A DNA stretch of 64,000 bases from Pseudomonadota bacterium (lineage in GTDB: Bacteria > Myxococcota_A > UBA796 > UBA9615), in contig JAAESI010000325.1 in NCBI GenBank assembly GCA_024229515.1, positions 27,597 to 91,596 of the forward strand, written 5' to 3'. The first letter of the stretch is position 1. The number at the start of each line of letters is the position of its first letter. A program made the translations under genes and the position numbers. The notes under the pieces are model-generated. The model saw nothing but the letters and a program-made list of their open reading frames with translations. It did not search any database and was not told the DNA's origin. Positions 7,332 through 16,335 of this stretch are shown in pieces.

Positions 7332-8678
7332 TCAAGCGGATTCCGCTGCCGCTTCCGCCGCCCGGTCCGCCGCGATCCGGTTCAGCCAGGGCACCAGCAG
7401 CCAGCACAACGCGGTGAACCCCGCCCCCACCACCACCAGCGTCATGAACGCGTTCTCCGCGCCCATCGACGTCGTCCAGGCCGCGTACATCTTCCCGCCG
7501 ACCAGCTCCGACAGCCCCACCGCCTGGTTCGACAGCGCCATCAGCAGCGCGAACACCGTCGCCGCCACCGCCGGCGGGCAGTACCGGGCCGCCAGGTCCA
7601 ACTGCACCAGCGTGACGAACATGATCCCGTACCCGTAGGGGATGGCGATCAGGTACGCGGGCTCCACCCCGATCGCCCACGCGTCAGCCGCCGCTCCGGC
7701 CCCCCGGAACGAGATCGCCACCTCTCCGTTGTCCAGCAGCGCCCAGCCCAGGGTCGCGACGATCGCCACGACGATGCACGCGTGGACCAGGATCTTGAAC
7801 TGGAACCGGCGGCAGATCGCCCCGTACGTCGCCGCCGCCGCCACCGAAGCGACCGCCTGCACCGACACCATCCGCCCGTACAGCGACTCGTCCAGCCCCA
7901 GGGCGTCCGTCATGTGCATGTACCGAACCGAGCTGCCGAAGGGGCTGAAGTTCACCAGGAACAGGAACGCCCCGACCCCCAGCACGGCGGGGTGGAGCGC
8001 CGCCCGCCCCAGCGTCAGCACCGCCTCCTTCAACGTCCCCGCCGGCCGCGCCGTCGGCGGATCCTTGACCATGAAGATGGCGATCAGCAGCGAGCCCAAC
8101 GCCGTAATCCCGCAGATCAGGAACCCCGTCGTCTGCATCCCCCGTTGCGCAAGCTCGCCGCCCAGCACGCCGGTGCCGATCGCCGCCCCGTACACGCACG
8201 CCCACTGCACCGACTGCAACGTCCCCGTAATGCCTCGCGGCTGCCCCTCCTCGACCATCAGGCCGTCCACGACCACGTCCGTGAACGCGATCCCCAGCCC
8301 CGGAAGCACCAGCATCACCATCAGCAAGCTCGTGGCCCCCTGCTGGGGAGGGAAGAAGAACAGGTACAGCAGCGCCGCCGACGTGATCCCCGTCCACAGG
8401 ATCAGCCACGCCCGCCGGCGCGAGCCCCGGATGGGGACGAAGTCCGTGAGGAGCCCGTAGACCGGCTTGATGTACCAGGGGAAGCCGATGACGAACATGA
8501 ACTGCCCGACCTCGCCGGCGTCCATGCCCCACGACCGCAGCAGCGATTTGACCGGCTGGGAGATCAGCCCTTCGGTCGGCTCGGCGATCCCCTGAACGAA
8601 GTACAGCGCCCCGAAAATGAAGGCCAGGCGCCTCGTCTGTGCGGTCGATTCGGGAAGGGGGGCGCCGATGGAGGCCAT
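7332..8678 (-). CDS. MFS transporter, BT1 (folate/biopterin transporter)-like
   Basis: A 448-aa polytopic inner-membrane protein with about 12 hydrophobic segments. The N-terminal motif YFVQGI and the loop motif GFPWYIKPVYGLLTDFVPI followed by SRRRAWLI are those of the BT1/folate-biopterin branch of the major facilitator superfamily, also seen in AmpG-like carriers. I took the ATG at 8678; the open frame continues far upstream across the divergent glycosyltransferase, where it is only a shadow. Substrate unknown. A 12-bp palindrome sits in the 66-bp divergent gap. Confidence 0.8.
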   Translation of the reverse strand: MASIGAPLPESTAQTRRLAFIFGALYFVQGIAEPTEGLISQPVKSLLRSWGMDAGEVGQFMFVIGFPWYIKPVYGLLTDFVPIRGSRRRAWLILWTGITSAALLYLFFFPPQQGATSLLMVMLVLPGLGIAFTDVVVDGLMVEEGQPRGITGTLQSVQWACVYGAAIGTGVLGGELAQRGMQTTGFLICGITALGSLLIAIFMVKDPPTARPAGTLKEAVLTLGRAALHPAVLGVGAFLFLVNFSPFGSSVRYMHMTDALGLDESLYGRMVSVQAVASVAAAATYGAICRRFQFKILVHACIVVAIVATLGWALLDNGEVAISFRGAGAAADAWAIGVEPAYLIAIPYGYGIMFVTLVQLDLAARYCPPAVAATVFALLMALSNQAVGLSELVGGKMYAAWTTSMGAENAFMTLVVVGAGFTALCWLLVPWLNRIAADRAAEAAAESA

Positions 8679-8692
8679 CGTCCCACAGTCCC

Positions 8693-8704
8693 GCCCGATC
8701 GGGC
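8693..8704. promoter_or_regulatory. 12-bp palindrome between divergent genes
   Basis: GCCCGATCGGGC is a perfect palindrome centred in the gap between the MFS and glycosyltransferase genes. It could be a regulator site; in such GC-rich DNA a chance palindrome is also possible. Confidence 0.3.
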
Positions 8705-8744
8705 ACCGATCCCCTCTGGCATGCTCTGCCCCGGAGGGCGCGCA

Positions 8745-9728
8745 ATGAGGACTGAGGCGAACGCTCCCCTCGTCTCCGTCGTGATCCCCGCGTGGCGGGC
8801 CGAGGGACACCTGCGCGCCTGCCTCCGGGGGTTCGCCGATCAGACCCTGCCCGCGGCGCAGTTCGAAGTGATCGTCGTCGACGACGCCTCCCCCGACGGC
8901 ACCGGCGGCGTCGCCGAGGCCGCCGGCGTGCGCCTCCTCCGGCACCCCCACAACCAGGGCGCCGCGGCGGCCCGCAACACCGGCGCAGCCGCCGCCAACG
9001 GCACGATCCTGCTGTTCGTCGACTCCGACGTCGTGCCCGATCCGGGGCTGGTGGAAGGGGCCCTGGCGGCCCTGGAAGAGGGGGCCTCCGCGGCCACCGG
9101 GCGCTACGACCCCGACCCCGCCAACGACAGCCGGTTCGCTCGCTACAAGGCCCTGTGGACCTTCTGGTGCTGGGAGAACTCCGGCGCCGCCACGGGCACC
9201 AGCAGCCACCTCCAGGGCGCCCTCGCGGCCGTGCGCAAGGATCTGTTCGACGCGGTCGGGGGCTTCGACGAGTCCTTCGAAGGCGGCTCGGTCGAGGACT
9301 ACGAGCTGTCCGCCCGCCTGCGCGCCCACGGCGCCTCCATCGCCTTCGACGACCGCCTCCGCGGACGCCACCACTTCCCGGGCTTCGGCGCCGTCGCCCG
9401 GAACTACTGGGATCGCACCCGGTCGTGGGCCCGCCTCGCGCCCGAGCTGAAGGGGTTCTCGTCCGGCCAGGCCAACCGCCGGAGCGCCGCCGCCGCCGTG
9501 TGCGCCCTCGGAGGCGCAGTCGGCACCGCGACCTTCCCCCTGGGCCTGCCGTTGGCCACCGCGGGCACCGCCGGGTACCTCGCCGCGACAGCGCCGTTCC
9601 TTCGCTTCGTCGCCCGCCGGGAAGGGGTCGCGTTCGCGGCTTATGCGGCGGGTGTGCACTACGCCTTGTCGGCCGTCATCGGGGCGGCCGCGCTCAGCAC
9701 ACCCCTGGGGTCGGTCTCGCGCGGTTGA
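8745..9728 (+). CDS. Glycosyltransferase family 2
   Basis: A 327-aa enzyme with the GT-A fold signatures of family 2: SVVIPAW near the start, VIVVDDASPDGT for nucleotide-sugar binding, DSDV as the metal-binding motif, and GGFDESF...EDYELSARL towards the middle. Hydrophobic segments near the C-terminus (about residues 250-320) suggest membrane attachment. The ATG at 8745 follows GGAGGG at good spacing. It would transfer a sugar from a nucleotide donor to an envelope acceptor (polysaccharide, lipid or protein). It precedes the ABC permease gene by 34 bp on the same strand and may be cotranscribed with it. Confidence 0.85.
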   Translation: MRTEANAPLVSVVIPAWRAEGHLRACLRGFADQTLPAAQFEVIVVDDASPDGTGGVAEAAGVRLLRHPHNQGAAAARNTGAAAANGTILLFVDSDVVPDPGLVEGALAALEEGASAATGRYDPDPANDSRFARYKALWTFWCWENSGAATGTSSHLQGALAAVRKDLFDAVGGFDESFEGGSVEDYELSARLRAHGASIAFDDRLRGRHHFPGFGAVARNYWDRTRSWARLAPELKGFSSGQANRRSAAAAVCALGGAVGTATFPLGLPLATAGTAGYLAATAPFLRFVARREGVAFAAYAAGVHYALSAVIGAAALSTPLGSVSRG

Positions 9729-9762
9729 TAAACCGGCCCCGGGCGGTACCCTTCGCCGTTCC

Positions 9763-10482
9763 ATGAGCACCGTTGCAGCCATCGTGCGCCGCGAATTCGC
9801 GGCCTACTTCAACACCGCCCTGGGCTGGATCATCCTCGTGTATCTGTTGGTCGCCTACGGGGTCTTCTTCTTCTACATCGCCGACGTCTTCGAAGCGCAG
9901 ATGGCGACCATGCGGGGGATGTTCCGGTTCGCCCCCCTGGTCCTCGCCTGGACCGTGCCGATCGTCACCATGCGGCTCGTCGCGGAGGAGCGCTCCAGCG
10001 GCACCATCGAGTTGCTCCTGACCCTGCCGGTCACCGCCTGGCAGGTCGTCGTGGGCAAGTACCTCGCCGCCGTCGGCGTGGTCTCGCTGGGCACCCTGCT
10101 GACGCTCGCCTACCCCCTGACCCTGGCGCAGTACGGCGAGCTGGACCTCGGCCCCGTCGTCGGCGGCTACGTGGGGCTGGTGCTCATCGCCGCCAGCTAC
10201 GTCGCCGTCGGCCTCGTCTGCACCACGCTGTCCAACTCCCAGGTGGTCGCGGCGCTGTCGTCGCTGGTGGCCTGCCTGCTGTTCTGGGTCGTCGACAAGT
10301 GGGCCTTCAACGTGCCCGGCGTGGGCGGCGACCTGATGCGCTTCATCGGGTTCGACCACCACTTCGCCAACATCCAGCGCGGCGTCTTCGACACCCGGGA
10401 CCTCATCTACTACCTGTCGGTGGTGATCGTCTGCCTCGCCCTGGCGGCCCACTTCGTGCGACGGCGGAGGCTCCAGGCATGA
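9763..10482 (+). CDS. ABC-2 type permease, GldF-like
   Basis: A 239-aa protein with six predicted membrane segments and the ABC-2 motif RLVAEERSSGTIELLLTLPV (about residues 69-88) typical of GldF/NosY-type permeases. Starts at 9763 (MSTVAAIVRREFAAYF). Its stop codon overlaps the start of the GldG-like gene (ATGA). In related operons the order is ATPase, permease, GldG-like, DUF4340; here the ATPase is not adjacent. The complex may export or act on envelope components; in Bacteroidota relatives serve gliding motility, but the role in this lineage is not established. Confidence 0.85.
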   Translation: MSTVAAIVRREFAAYFNTALGWIILVYLLVAYGVFFFYIADVFEAQMATMRGMFRFAPLVLAWTVPIVTMRLVAEERSSGTIELLLTLPVTAWQVVVGKYLAAVGVVSLGTLLTLAYPLTLAQYGELDLGPVVGGYVGLVLIAASYVAVGLVCTTLSNSQVVAALSSLVACLLFWVVDKWAFNVPGVGGDLMRFIGFDHHFANIQRGVFDTRDLIYYLSVVIVCLALAAHFVRRRRLQA

Positions 10483-12041
10483 CCCGTCGGGACCTCGTCA
10501 TCAACTCCGGGCTGTCGGTGCTGCTACTCGCCGCCCTCGCGGTGACCGCGAACTACCTCGCCACGGACAGCTTCGTCCGGGTCGACCTCAGCGAAGACGG
10601 TCAGTTCTCGCTCACCCCGGAGGCCCGGCAGATCGTGCGCACCCTCGATGCGCCGGTGACCGTCGAGGTGTTCCTGTCGACGAACCTGCCGAGCAAGTTC
10701 GCGCAGCACACGCAGCGCATCAAGGACAAGCTCGCGGAGTTCGAAGCGGTCGCCACCGTGCCCTTCGAGGTCACCTACACCGACCCCGGCGTCGACCCCG
10801 ATGAGCGTGCCCGCGCCCGTCGCCTGGGCATCGAGCCGCGGGAGACGTCGGCCCGCTCGGCGGGCAAGGTCGAAGCCCAGATCACGTACCTGGGGATGAC
10901 GTTCCTGCACCGCGACGGGACCGAGGTGCTGCCGTTCATCGACCGCACCGGCACCCTCGAGTTCGAGATCGCGCAGGCGCTCCGCAAGCTCCAGGCGGGC
11001 GAGACCCGCAAGACGGTCGGCTTCGCGTTCGGGTTCGGCCAGGCCGACCTCGCCGGGCTGCTGGCCCAGGGCGCCACGGACCACCCCCTCGCCCCCGTCG
11101 CGTCGGTGCTCGCCGAGAGCTACGACCTGACCACCGTCGACCTCACCACGGTCCAGGAGGTCCCCGCCAACGTCAACGTGCTCATCGATCTGGGCGCTCG
11201 GGCCCCCCTCAGCCCACAGGCGCAGTACGCCATCGACCAGCACGTCATGCGCGGAGGCGCCTACGGCGTCTTCCCCTACTCCGCCCTCCCCGACGTCAAG
11301 ACGCGGGAGATCGCGCCGGGGCCGGTGGACTACAACCCGGTGCTGACGCCCTGGGGGCTGAGCATCGGGCCCGACCTCATCGTCGACCGCAAGCTCAACG
11401 GGGTCATCCGGCTGCCGGTCAAGATCCGCACCCGCAACGGGGTTCGCGAGAGCAGCCAGCAGATCAGCTCGCCCCTGGTGCCCCTGCTGCGCAACCTCAA
11501 CCGCGAGCACCCCATCAGCCGGCGGCTGGACACCCTGGTGGCGCCCTTCGCCAAGCCGATCGACCCCAGCGCGGCCGTCGCCCACGAGCTCATCCAGGTC
11601 GACGTGCTCGCCCTCACCTCGCCCGAGGCGACGGTCGGCGCCCGGGCCAACAACCTCGACCCCCGCGCCCTCGCGCAGGTGCAGGAGAGCGAGCGGGCAG
11701 GCGCGTGGCCCGTGCTCGTCGCGCTTCAGGGCAGCTTCGATTCGCGGTTCGGCGAGTCCGCCGGCATCCCCATCTCCCCCGAAGGGACCCGTCTGCTGGT
11801 CGGCACCTCGTTCGAGCTCCCGTTCGCCAACCCGGGGCTGCTCCTGTCGGGCATCGACTGGATGGCAGCGGACGAGATCCTGCTCGGCATCCGCCCCCGC
11901 GTGTCGGCCCCGTCGATGCTCGAAGTCCCCGACAACGTGGCCTGGTTGCGGCTCGCCAACACCGCCGGCCTGCCCCTGCTGGTCGGCCTCGTGGGGGCCG
12001 TGCGGCTGACCCGGCGCAGCCGCCGAGGAGCGGCCGGATGA
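10479..12041 (+). CDS. GldG-like ABC-associated protein
   Basis: A 520-aa protein with an N-terminal membrane helix (about 12-30), a large periplasmic domain and a second helix near the C-terminus (about 490-510). The start of the mature part (VDLSEDGQFSLTPEARQIV) is the hallmark of the Gldg_ABC_transp family, 'auxiliary component of ABC transporter'. It overlaps both neighbours by four bases, so its expression is coupled with the permease and the DUF4340 protein. Confidence 0.85.
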   Translation: MTRRDLVINSGLSVLLLAALAVTANYLATDSFVRVDLSEDGQFSLTPEARQIVRTLDAPVTVEVFLSTNLPSKFAQHTQRIKDKLAEFEAVATVPFEVTYTDPGVDPDERARARRLGIEPRETSARSAGKVEAQITYLGMTFLHRDGTEVLPFIDRTGTLEFEIAQALRKLQAGETRKTVGFAFGFGQADLAGLLAQGATDHPLAPVASVLAESYDLTTVDLTTVQEVPANVNVLIDLGARAPLSPQAQYAIDQHVMRGGAYGVFPYSALPDVKTREIAPGPVDYNPVLTPWGLSIGPDLIVDRKLNGVIRLPVKIRTRNGVRESSQQISSPLVPLLRNLNREHPISRRLDTLVAPFAKPIDPSAAVAHELIQVDVLALTSPEATVGARANNLDPRALAQVQESERAGAWPVLVALQGSFDSRFGESAGIPISPEGTRLLVGTSFELPFANPGLLLSGIDWMAADEILLGIRPRVSAPSMLEVPDNVAWLRLANTAGLPLLVGLVGAVRLTRRSRRGAAG

Positions 12042-13381
12042 GGCTCGATCGCACCAACCAGATGCTGCTGGGGACCGTGCTTGTGCTCGGCCTGCTCGCG
12101 GGCCTGCGCCTGCTGGGCGATCTCCGCCCCGCGGAGGCCCTCTGGACGGTCGACCCCTTCGACCCCGCCGCCATCCACGCCATCACCTGGACCACCCCCA
12201 CGGGCACCCTCGAGCTCGAGCGGCGCGACAGCCGGTGGATGATGACCGCGCCCATCGAGCGGCCCGCCGACCCCGACACCATCGGCACGTTCGCCCGCGA
12301 TTGGTACGAGGGGTTCACCCCCGATCTGCGCCTCGACCCGCGGCCCTCGACCGAGTCGCTCGAAGCCGTCGAGCTGGACGAGGCACACCGCAGCGAGCTG
12401 CTCATCGAGGGTCCCGAGGGCGCGCTCGCGCACCTCATCATGGGCAAGAAGATCGGCGGCGGCAGCCACTACCTGCAGCGTCCCGGGGACAAGTCGCTGT
12501 ACCGCGGGCGGGTGCCCGGGAGCTTCCGGCTCAACACCGATCCCGACGCCTGGCGCGACGCCCGGCTGGTCCCCTTCGCCAAGGACGACCTCGCCCAGTT
12601 GGCCGTCGAGGGCAGCCACGGCCGGTTCGTGTTCAAGCGGACCGAGACGCCCGATCGCGCCTTCTGGGAGGGCGTCGAGCCCGCCGGATTCGAGCCCAGC
12701 AGCCGCGCCCTGGACCAGATGGGGCGCACCCTCGGCAACCTCAAGGCCAAGCGCGTGCTGGAGGGGGACGAGGCGCTGGCGGCACGCATCACGACCCCGA
12801 CGCTGACGGTCGTCGCCACCACCGAAGCGGGCGAGACCTACACCCTGCGGTTCGGGGAGGAGGACGTCGAGGGGCAGACGGTTCATGCCTCCATCGAGGG
12901 GGACGACCGGGCGTTCCTGCTGGCGGGCGCGGTGCTCCGCCAGTTCGACAAGAGCAAGCGCGAACTGCGCGACAAGACCGTGGTGGGGGTGCGGCGGCCG
13001 GACGCTCCGACCCTCACGTGGGTCGAAGGCGATCGCACGATCGTGGTGGTGCCCGAGGGAGACCGCGACTGGACCGTGGAGTCGCCCGCCGACTTCGCCC
13101 CGGCGAACGCGGAGCTTCAGTTCGCCGCCAACAGCCTGCTGAACCTGCAGGCGGCCGAGATCATCGACGAGCCGATCGAGCTCCCCGCGGGCGGGCCTCG
13201 GCTCACGATCGCGACGGCGGAAGCGACGACGGTGCTGACCCTGGCCCCCACCACCGACGCCCAGGGCCGTCACCTCGCGCAGGTCGAGGGACGCGCTCCG
13301 ACGTTCGTGCTGCGCGGTGCGATGGTCGAGCGGCTGCTCACCACCTTCCGGTGGGAGCCGGGCGCCGACGAGACTCCCTAG
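12038..13381 (+). CDS. DUF4340 domain protein
   Basis: A 447-aa protein with a single N-terminal membrane helix (about 8-26) and a periplasmic region of repeated beta-rich units. DUF4340 proteins habitually follow GldG-type genes, which fits here (ATGA overlap). Features supporting the family include ITWTTPTGTLELERRDSRW near the N-terminus and repeats around TLRFGEE. Probably the third part of the same envelope complex. Ends 9 bp before the convergent ompA-like gene. Confidence 0.75.
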   Translation: MRLDRTNQMLLGTVLVLGLLAGLRLLGDLRPAEALWTVDPFDPAAIHAITWTTPTGTLELERRDSRWMMTAPIERPADPDTIGTFARDWYEGFTPDLRLDPRPSTESLEAVELDEAHRSELLIEGPEGALAHLIMGKKIGGGSHYLQRPGDKSLYRGRVPGSFRLNTDPDAWRDARLVPFAKDDLAQLAVEGSHGRFVFKRTETPDRAFWEGVEPAGFEPSSRALDQMGRTLGNLKAKRVLEGDEALAARITTPTLTVVATTEAGETYTLRFGEEDVEGQTVHASIEGDDRAFLLAGAVLRQFDKSKRELRDKTVVGVRRPDAPTLTWVEGDRTIVVVPEGDRDWTVESPADFAPANAELQFAANSLLNLQAAEIIDEPIELPAGGPRLTIATAEATTVLTLAPTTDAQGRHLAQVEGRAPTFVLRGAMVERLLTTFRWEPGADETP

Positions 13382-13390
13382 CGCGGCCGA

Positions 13391-15298
13391 TCAGTCCCAG
13401 GGGTTGGGAACAGGCGTCAGCTCCGGCTTCGTCACCGGCGGCGGCTCGGGCACCCCCTCGGTCTCCGGCGGCTTCACCTCACCCCAGATGTTGGACGGGT
13501 TCTGCACCTGCGCCTCGGTCGCGGCCTGGGCGAGGATGCGGAACTCGATGCGCCGGTTCTTGGTGCGCCCGTCCTCGGTGCGGTTGCTCCCCACCGGGCG
13601 GCTGTCGCCGTAGCCCGCGGACTCCAGCCGGCTGCGGTCGATGCCGAGCTTGATGAGTTCCTTCATGACCGTTTCGGCGCGGCGCTCGGACAGCCGGAGG
13701 TTGCTGTCCGGGTTCCCCTTGTTGTCCGTGTGGCCCTCGATGCGGACCTGCAGGATGCTCTGGTGCTCGGTCATGATCTTCGCGACCGTGGTCACGATGC
13801 TCATGGACTCCTTCTCGATCTTCGCGCTGCCGGAGCGGAACAGGATCGGCTGGAGGATGGCGATCTGCCCCTCCGTCACCACGGCGAGCTTGTCGTCGGG
13901 GCAGCCGTCCTCGTCGCGCACACCGTTGCGGTCCTCCCGCTCGTTGGGGCAGGTGTCGAGCTCGTCCTCGATGCCGTCGCCGTCGTTGTCCGGGTCGGGG
14001 CAGCCGTCCTCGTCCTGCCAGCCGTCGACCGTCTCGGCGGCGTTGGGGCAGGCGTCGCTCATGTCGGCGATGCCGTCACCGTCGTTGTCCGGGTCGATGC
14101 AGCCGTCCACATCCTGGAAGCCGTCCAGGTCCTCGGGCTCCTCGGGGCAGGTGTCGACGCCGTCGTCGATGCCGTCGCCGTCGTTGTCCGGGTCGGGGCA
14201 GCCGTCGGCGTCCTCCCACCCGTCGGCGTCCTCCGCCTCGTCGGGGCACTGATCGGCGACATCGGCCATGCCGTCGCCGTCGTTGTCCGGGTCGGGGCAG
14301 CCGTCGCTGTCCTCCCAGCCGTCCATGTCCTCCGGCTCCTTCTTGCACGCGTCGTCGGGGTCGGCGATGCCGTCCTTGTCGCGGTCGATCGGCTTGAAGA
14401 TGGCGTACGAGGCGCCCACGAAGAAGCGGAAGTCGGTGGCCCCGAAGCCCGGGGTGATGCCCTTGCCGAGCCCGCCGCGCAGGGCGAGGCCGAAGGGGAA
14501 CTTGTACTCGACCGAACCGAGCACCTCGAAGGGGGTGTGCGCGGGGTCGCCGAACCGCTCGTCCCCGTCGTCGTTGGGGCCGGCGTTGAAGCTGCCGTCC
14601 AGCTCGAGGCGCACGTTCAGCTTGTCGATGATCGGGGTGAAGCCGATGCCGCCGCCGAGGGTGATCTCGTCGCCCGTGGTCAGGTTCGCGATGGTCGCCC
14701 GGGGGTAGAAGACGTAGCCGACGTTCACGGCGAAGTGGACTCGCGTCCACGACTGGGACAGCGCCACCCGCACCCCGCCGCCGGGGAGGCCGCGGCCGAG
14801 CCCGGCGCGCTCGCTGCCCGACGGCACGGTCAGGAACAGGCTACCGCTGAGGCCGACGGGGAACTTGCTGGGGTCGAGCGCCTGGAGGCGGGTCTCCAGC
14901 CGGATGTCGCCGATGCCGTAGGCGACCTTCTTGCCGCCGACGTTGGTGATGAAGTCGGTCTCCAGCGGAATCTGGGCGACGGGGAAGTGCAGCGCCACCT
15001 CCCACCAGTCGAAGAGACCGAAGGCGCCGGTGAGGTCCACCCCGAAGATGCCGTCGACGATGCCGAACTGACGTCCGTAGCCGGGGGCGTTCACCTCGAG
15101 CGGGTTCACCCCGTAGTTCAGGGTCAGCGAGAAGGCGGGGCGGAACTGGTTCAACTGCGTCGCGTCGTGCAGGAGCACGAACCCCTGGACGTCGGTCACG
15201 GGCTTGAACTGCTGGACGTCGGGAGCCCCCTCACGCGCGCTTGCGGGCGCAGCAAGCAGAAGCACGATTGTGACGGTGAGCAGGGTCCGATGCAGCAT
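13391..15298 (-). CDS. OmpA-family outer membrane protein with TSP type 3 repeats
   Basis: A 635-aa protein: signal peptide (1-21), an N-terminal beta-barrel-like region (to about residue 320), a chain of Ca2+-binding thrombospondin type 3 repeats (CPDPDNDGDGI units, about 330-470), and a C-terminal OmpA peptidoglycan-binding domain (about 485-590; motifs IEGHTDNKG, LSERRAETV, GYGDSRPV) followed by a Pro-rich tail. GGAGG sits four bases before the ATG at 15298. It would tie the outer membrane to the peptidoglycan. Confidence 0.9.
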   Translation of the reverse strand: MLHRTLLTVTIVLLLAAPASAREGAPDVQQFKPVTDVQGFVLLHDATQLNQFRPAFSLTLNYGVNPLEVNAPGYGRQFGIVDGIFGVDLTGAFGLFDWWEVALHFPVAQIPLETDFITNVGGKKVAYGIGDIRLETRLQALDPSKFPVGLSGSLFLTVPSGSERAGLGRGLPGGGVRVALSQSWTRVHFAVNVGYVFYPRATIANLTTGDEITLGGGIGFTPIIDKLNVRLELDGSFNAGPNDDGDERFGDPAHTPFEVLGSVEYKFPFGLALRGGLGKGITPGFGATDFRFFVGASYAIFKPIDRDKDGIADPDDACKKEPEDMDGWEDSDGCPDPDNDGDGMADVADQCPDEAEDADGWEDADGCPDPDNDGDGIDDGVDTCPEEPEDLDGFQDVDGCIDPDNDGDGIADMSDACPNAAETVDGWQDEDGCPDPDNDGDGIEDELDTCPNEREDRNGVRDEDGCPDDKLAVVTEGQIAILQPILFRSGSAKIEKESMSIVTTVAKIMTEHQSILQVRIEGHTDNKGNPDSNLRLSERRAETVMKELIKLGIDRSRLESAGYGDSRPVGSNRTEDGRTKNRRIEFRILAQAATEAQVQNPSNIWGEVKPPETEGVPEPPPVTKPELTPVPNPWD

Positions 15299-15367
15299 GG
15301 GGCCTCCGGGCGGGCACACCATACCGAATCGCTGTGGTAGCTTCCCTCGCCTTCAAACCGGACCTGG

Positions 15368-15811
15368 ATGGGGTCGATGAAGACCAAGTACGTAGGACAG
15401 AAGATTCGAGTCGTCACCGCTGAAGTTCGGCGCGACGGCTCCTATTTGATCACCCAGCGGCTCGCCTCGAGCACGCTCCCCCTGCTGTGGGAGTTCCCCG
15501 GGGGCCGCGTGCCACCAGGAGCCAGCAGCGAGGACGTGCTCCGGCGCATCCTCAAGGACAAGCTGGGGGTGGAAGCCGAGGTCGGCGAACTCGTGATGGA
15601 GGTCGTCCACGAGTACGACCACTACACGGTCGACATGCAGGTCTTCCGGTGCGAGATCGACGAGGACGACGAGCTGCAGCACATCGGCGTCAACGACGCG
15701 CGGTGGGCGGCTCCGTCGCAGTTCGCTGAGTACGAGTTCCCCGGCGCGGACGAAGAGACCATCAGCCAACTGTTGGATCTGGACGTGCTCGACACGATGG
15801 AAGTCAACTGA
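15368..15811 (+). CDS. Nudix-fold protein with degenerate Nudix box
   Basis: A 147-aa protein matching small MutT-like Nudix hydrolases along its length (LLWEFPGGRV, VHEYDHYTVDMQVF, WAAPSQFAEYEF). The Nudix box, normally G-x5-E-x7-REUxEExGU, is present by alignment at residues 46-68, but the metal-binding glutamates are gone: Ala52 in place of the first Glu, then Arg60-Ile61 in place of RE and Asp64-Lys65 in place of EE; the framing Gly46 and Gly67 are kept. It may bind nucleotides without hydrolysing them. A second ATG at 15377 is possible. It overlaps lspA copy 1, so it is in the lipoprotein-processing operon. Confidence 0.85.
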   Translation: MGSMKTKYVGQKIRVVTAEVRRDGSYLITQRLASSTLPLLWEFPGGRVPPGASSEDVLRRILKDKLGVEAEVGELVMEVVHEYDHYTVDMQVFRCEIDEDDELQHIGVNDARWAAPSQFAEYEFPGADEETISQLLDLDVLDTMEVN

Positions 15812-16335
15812 AGCCGCACCTCCGGCTCTTCTACATTCTCGTCCCCGCCATGGTGCTGCTCGATCAGCTCACCAAGGTGTGGATCCGCACGGAGTTTCCG
15901 ATCTCCGGCGGCGGGATCGTCGCGCTGCGCAAGATCAGCGTGATCGACGGGTTCTTCGACATCGTGCACATCGAGAACCGGGGAGCGGCGTGGGGGCTGC
16001 TCGCCAGCAGCGAGCACCGGCAGATCTTCTTCGTCGTGGTGACGCTGATCGCGTTCGTGATGATCGCGAACTACTACCGGTCGTTGCGCGCCTCCGAGCG
16101 GCTCCTGGCGTTCGCGCTGTGTTTCATCTTCGCGGGCGCGGCGGGCAATTTCATCGACCGCGTGCTGTACGCGCAGGTCACCGATTTCCTGGATTTCCAC
16201 CTCCAAGGGCGCCACTGGCCTGCGTTCAACGTGGCCGACATCTGCATTGTTGTCGGGGTGGGACTATTTACCGTGCATTCGTTGTTCCTTGACGAACGGA
16301 CCTCCGAACAGGCAAACGAGGCGCCCCCGTCATGA
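15808..16335 (+). CDS. lspA: Lipoprotein signal peptidase (copy 1), probable CTG start
   Basis: Signal peptidase II, an inner-membrane aspartyl protease that removes signal peptides from diacylated prolipoproteins. The catalytic signatures are kept: NRGAAWG, AGAAGNFIDR and FNVADICI with their two Asp residues. The first ATG in frame (15850) would remove half of the first transmembrane helix; the reading frame reaches back to a CTG at 15808 that overlaps the Nudix stop codon (CTGA), giving 175 aa and a full first helix. No ATG, GTG or TTG lies between. It is followed with an ATGA overlap by a second lspA. Confidence 0.85.
   Translation: MKPHLRLFYILVPAMVLLDQLTKVWIRTEFPISGGGIVALRKISVIDGFFDIVHIENRGAAWGLLASSEHRQIFFVVVTLIAFVMIANYYRSLRASERLLAFALCFIFAGAAGNFIDRVLYAQVTDFLDFHLQGRHWPAFNVADICIVVGVGLFTVHSLFLDERTSEQANEAPPS

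Noticed and set aside
6846..8744. Upstream extension of the glycosyltransferase frame
   Set aside because: Arg/Pro/His-rich junk running across the transporter gene; a real start with GGAGGG is at 8745.
8679..9782. Upstream extension of the MFS transporter frame
   Set aside because: Antisense to the glycosyltransferase; no membrane segments; the BT1-like protein starts at 8678.
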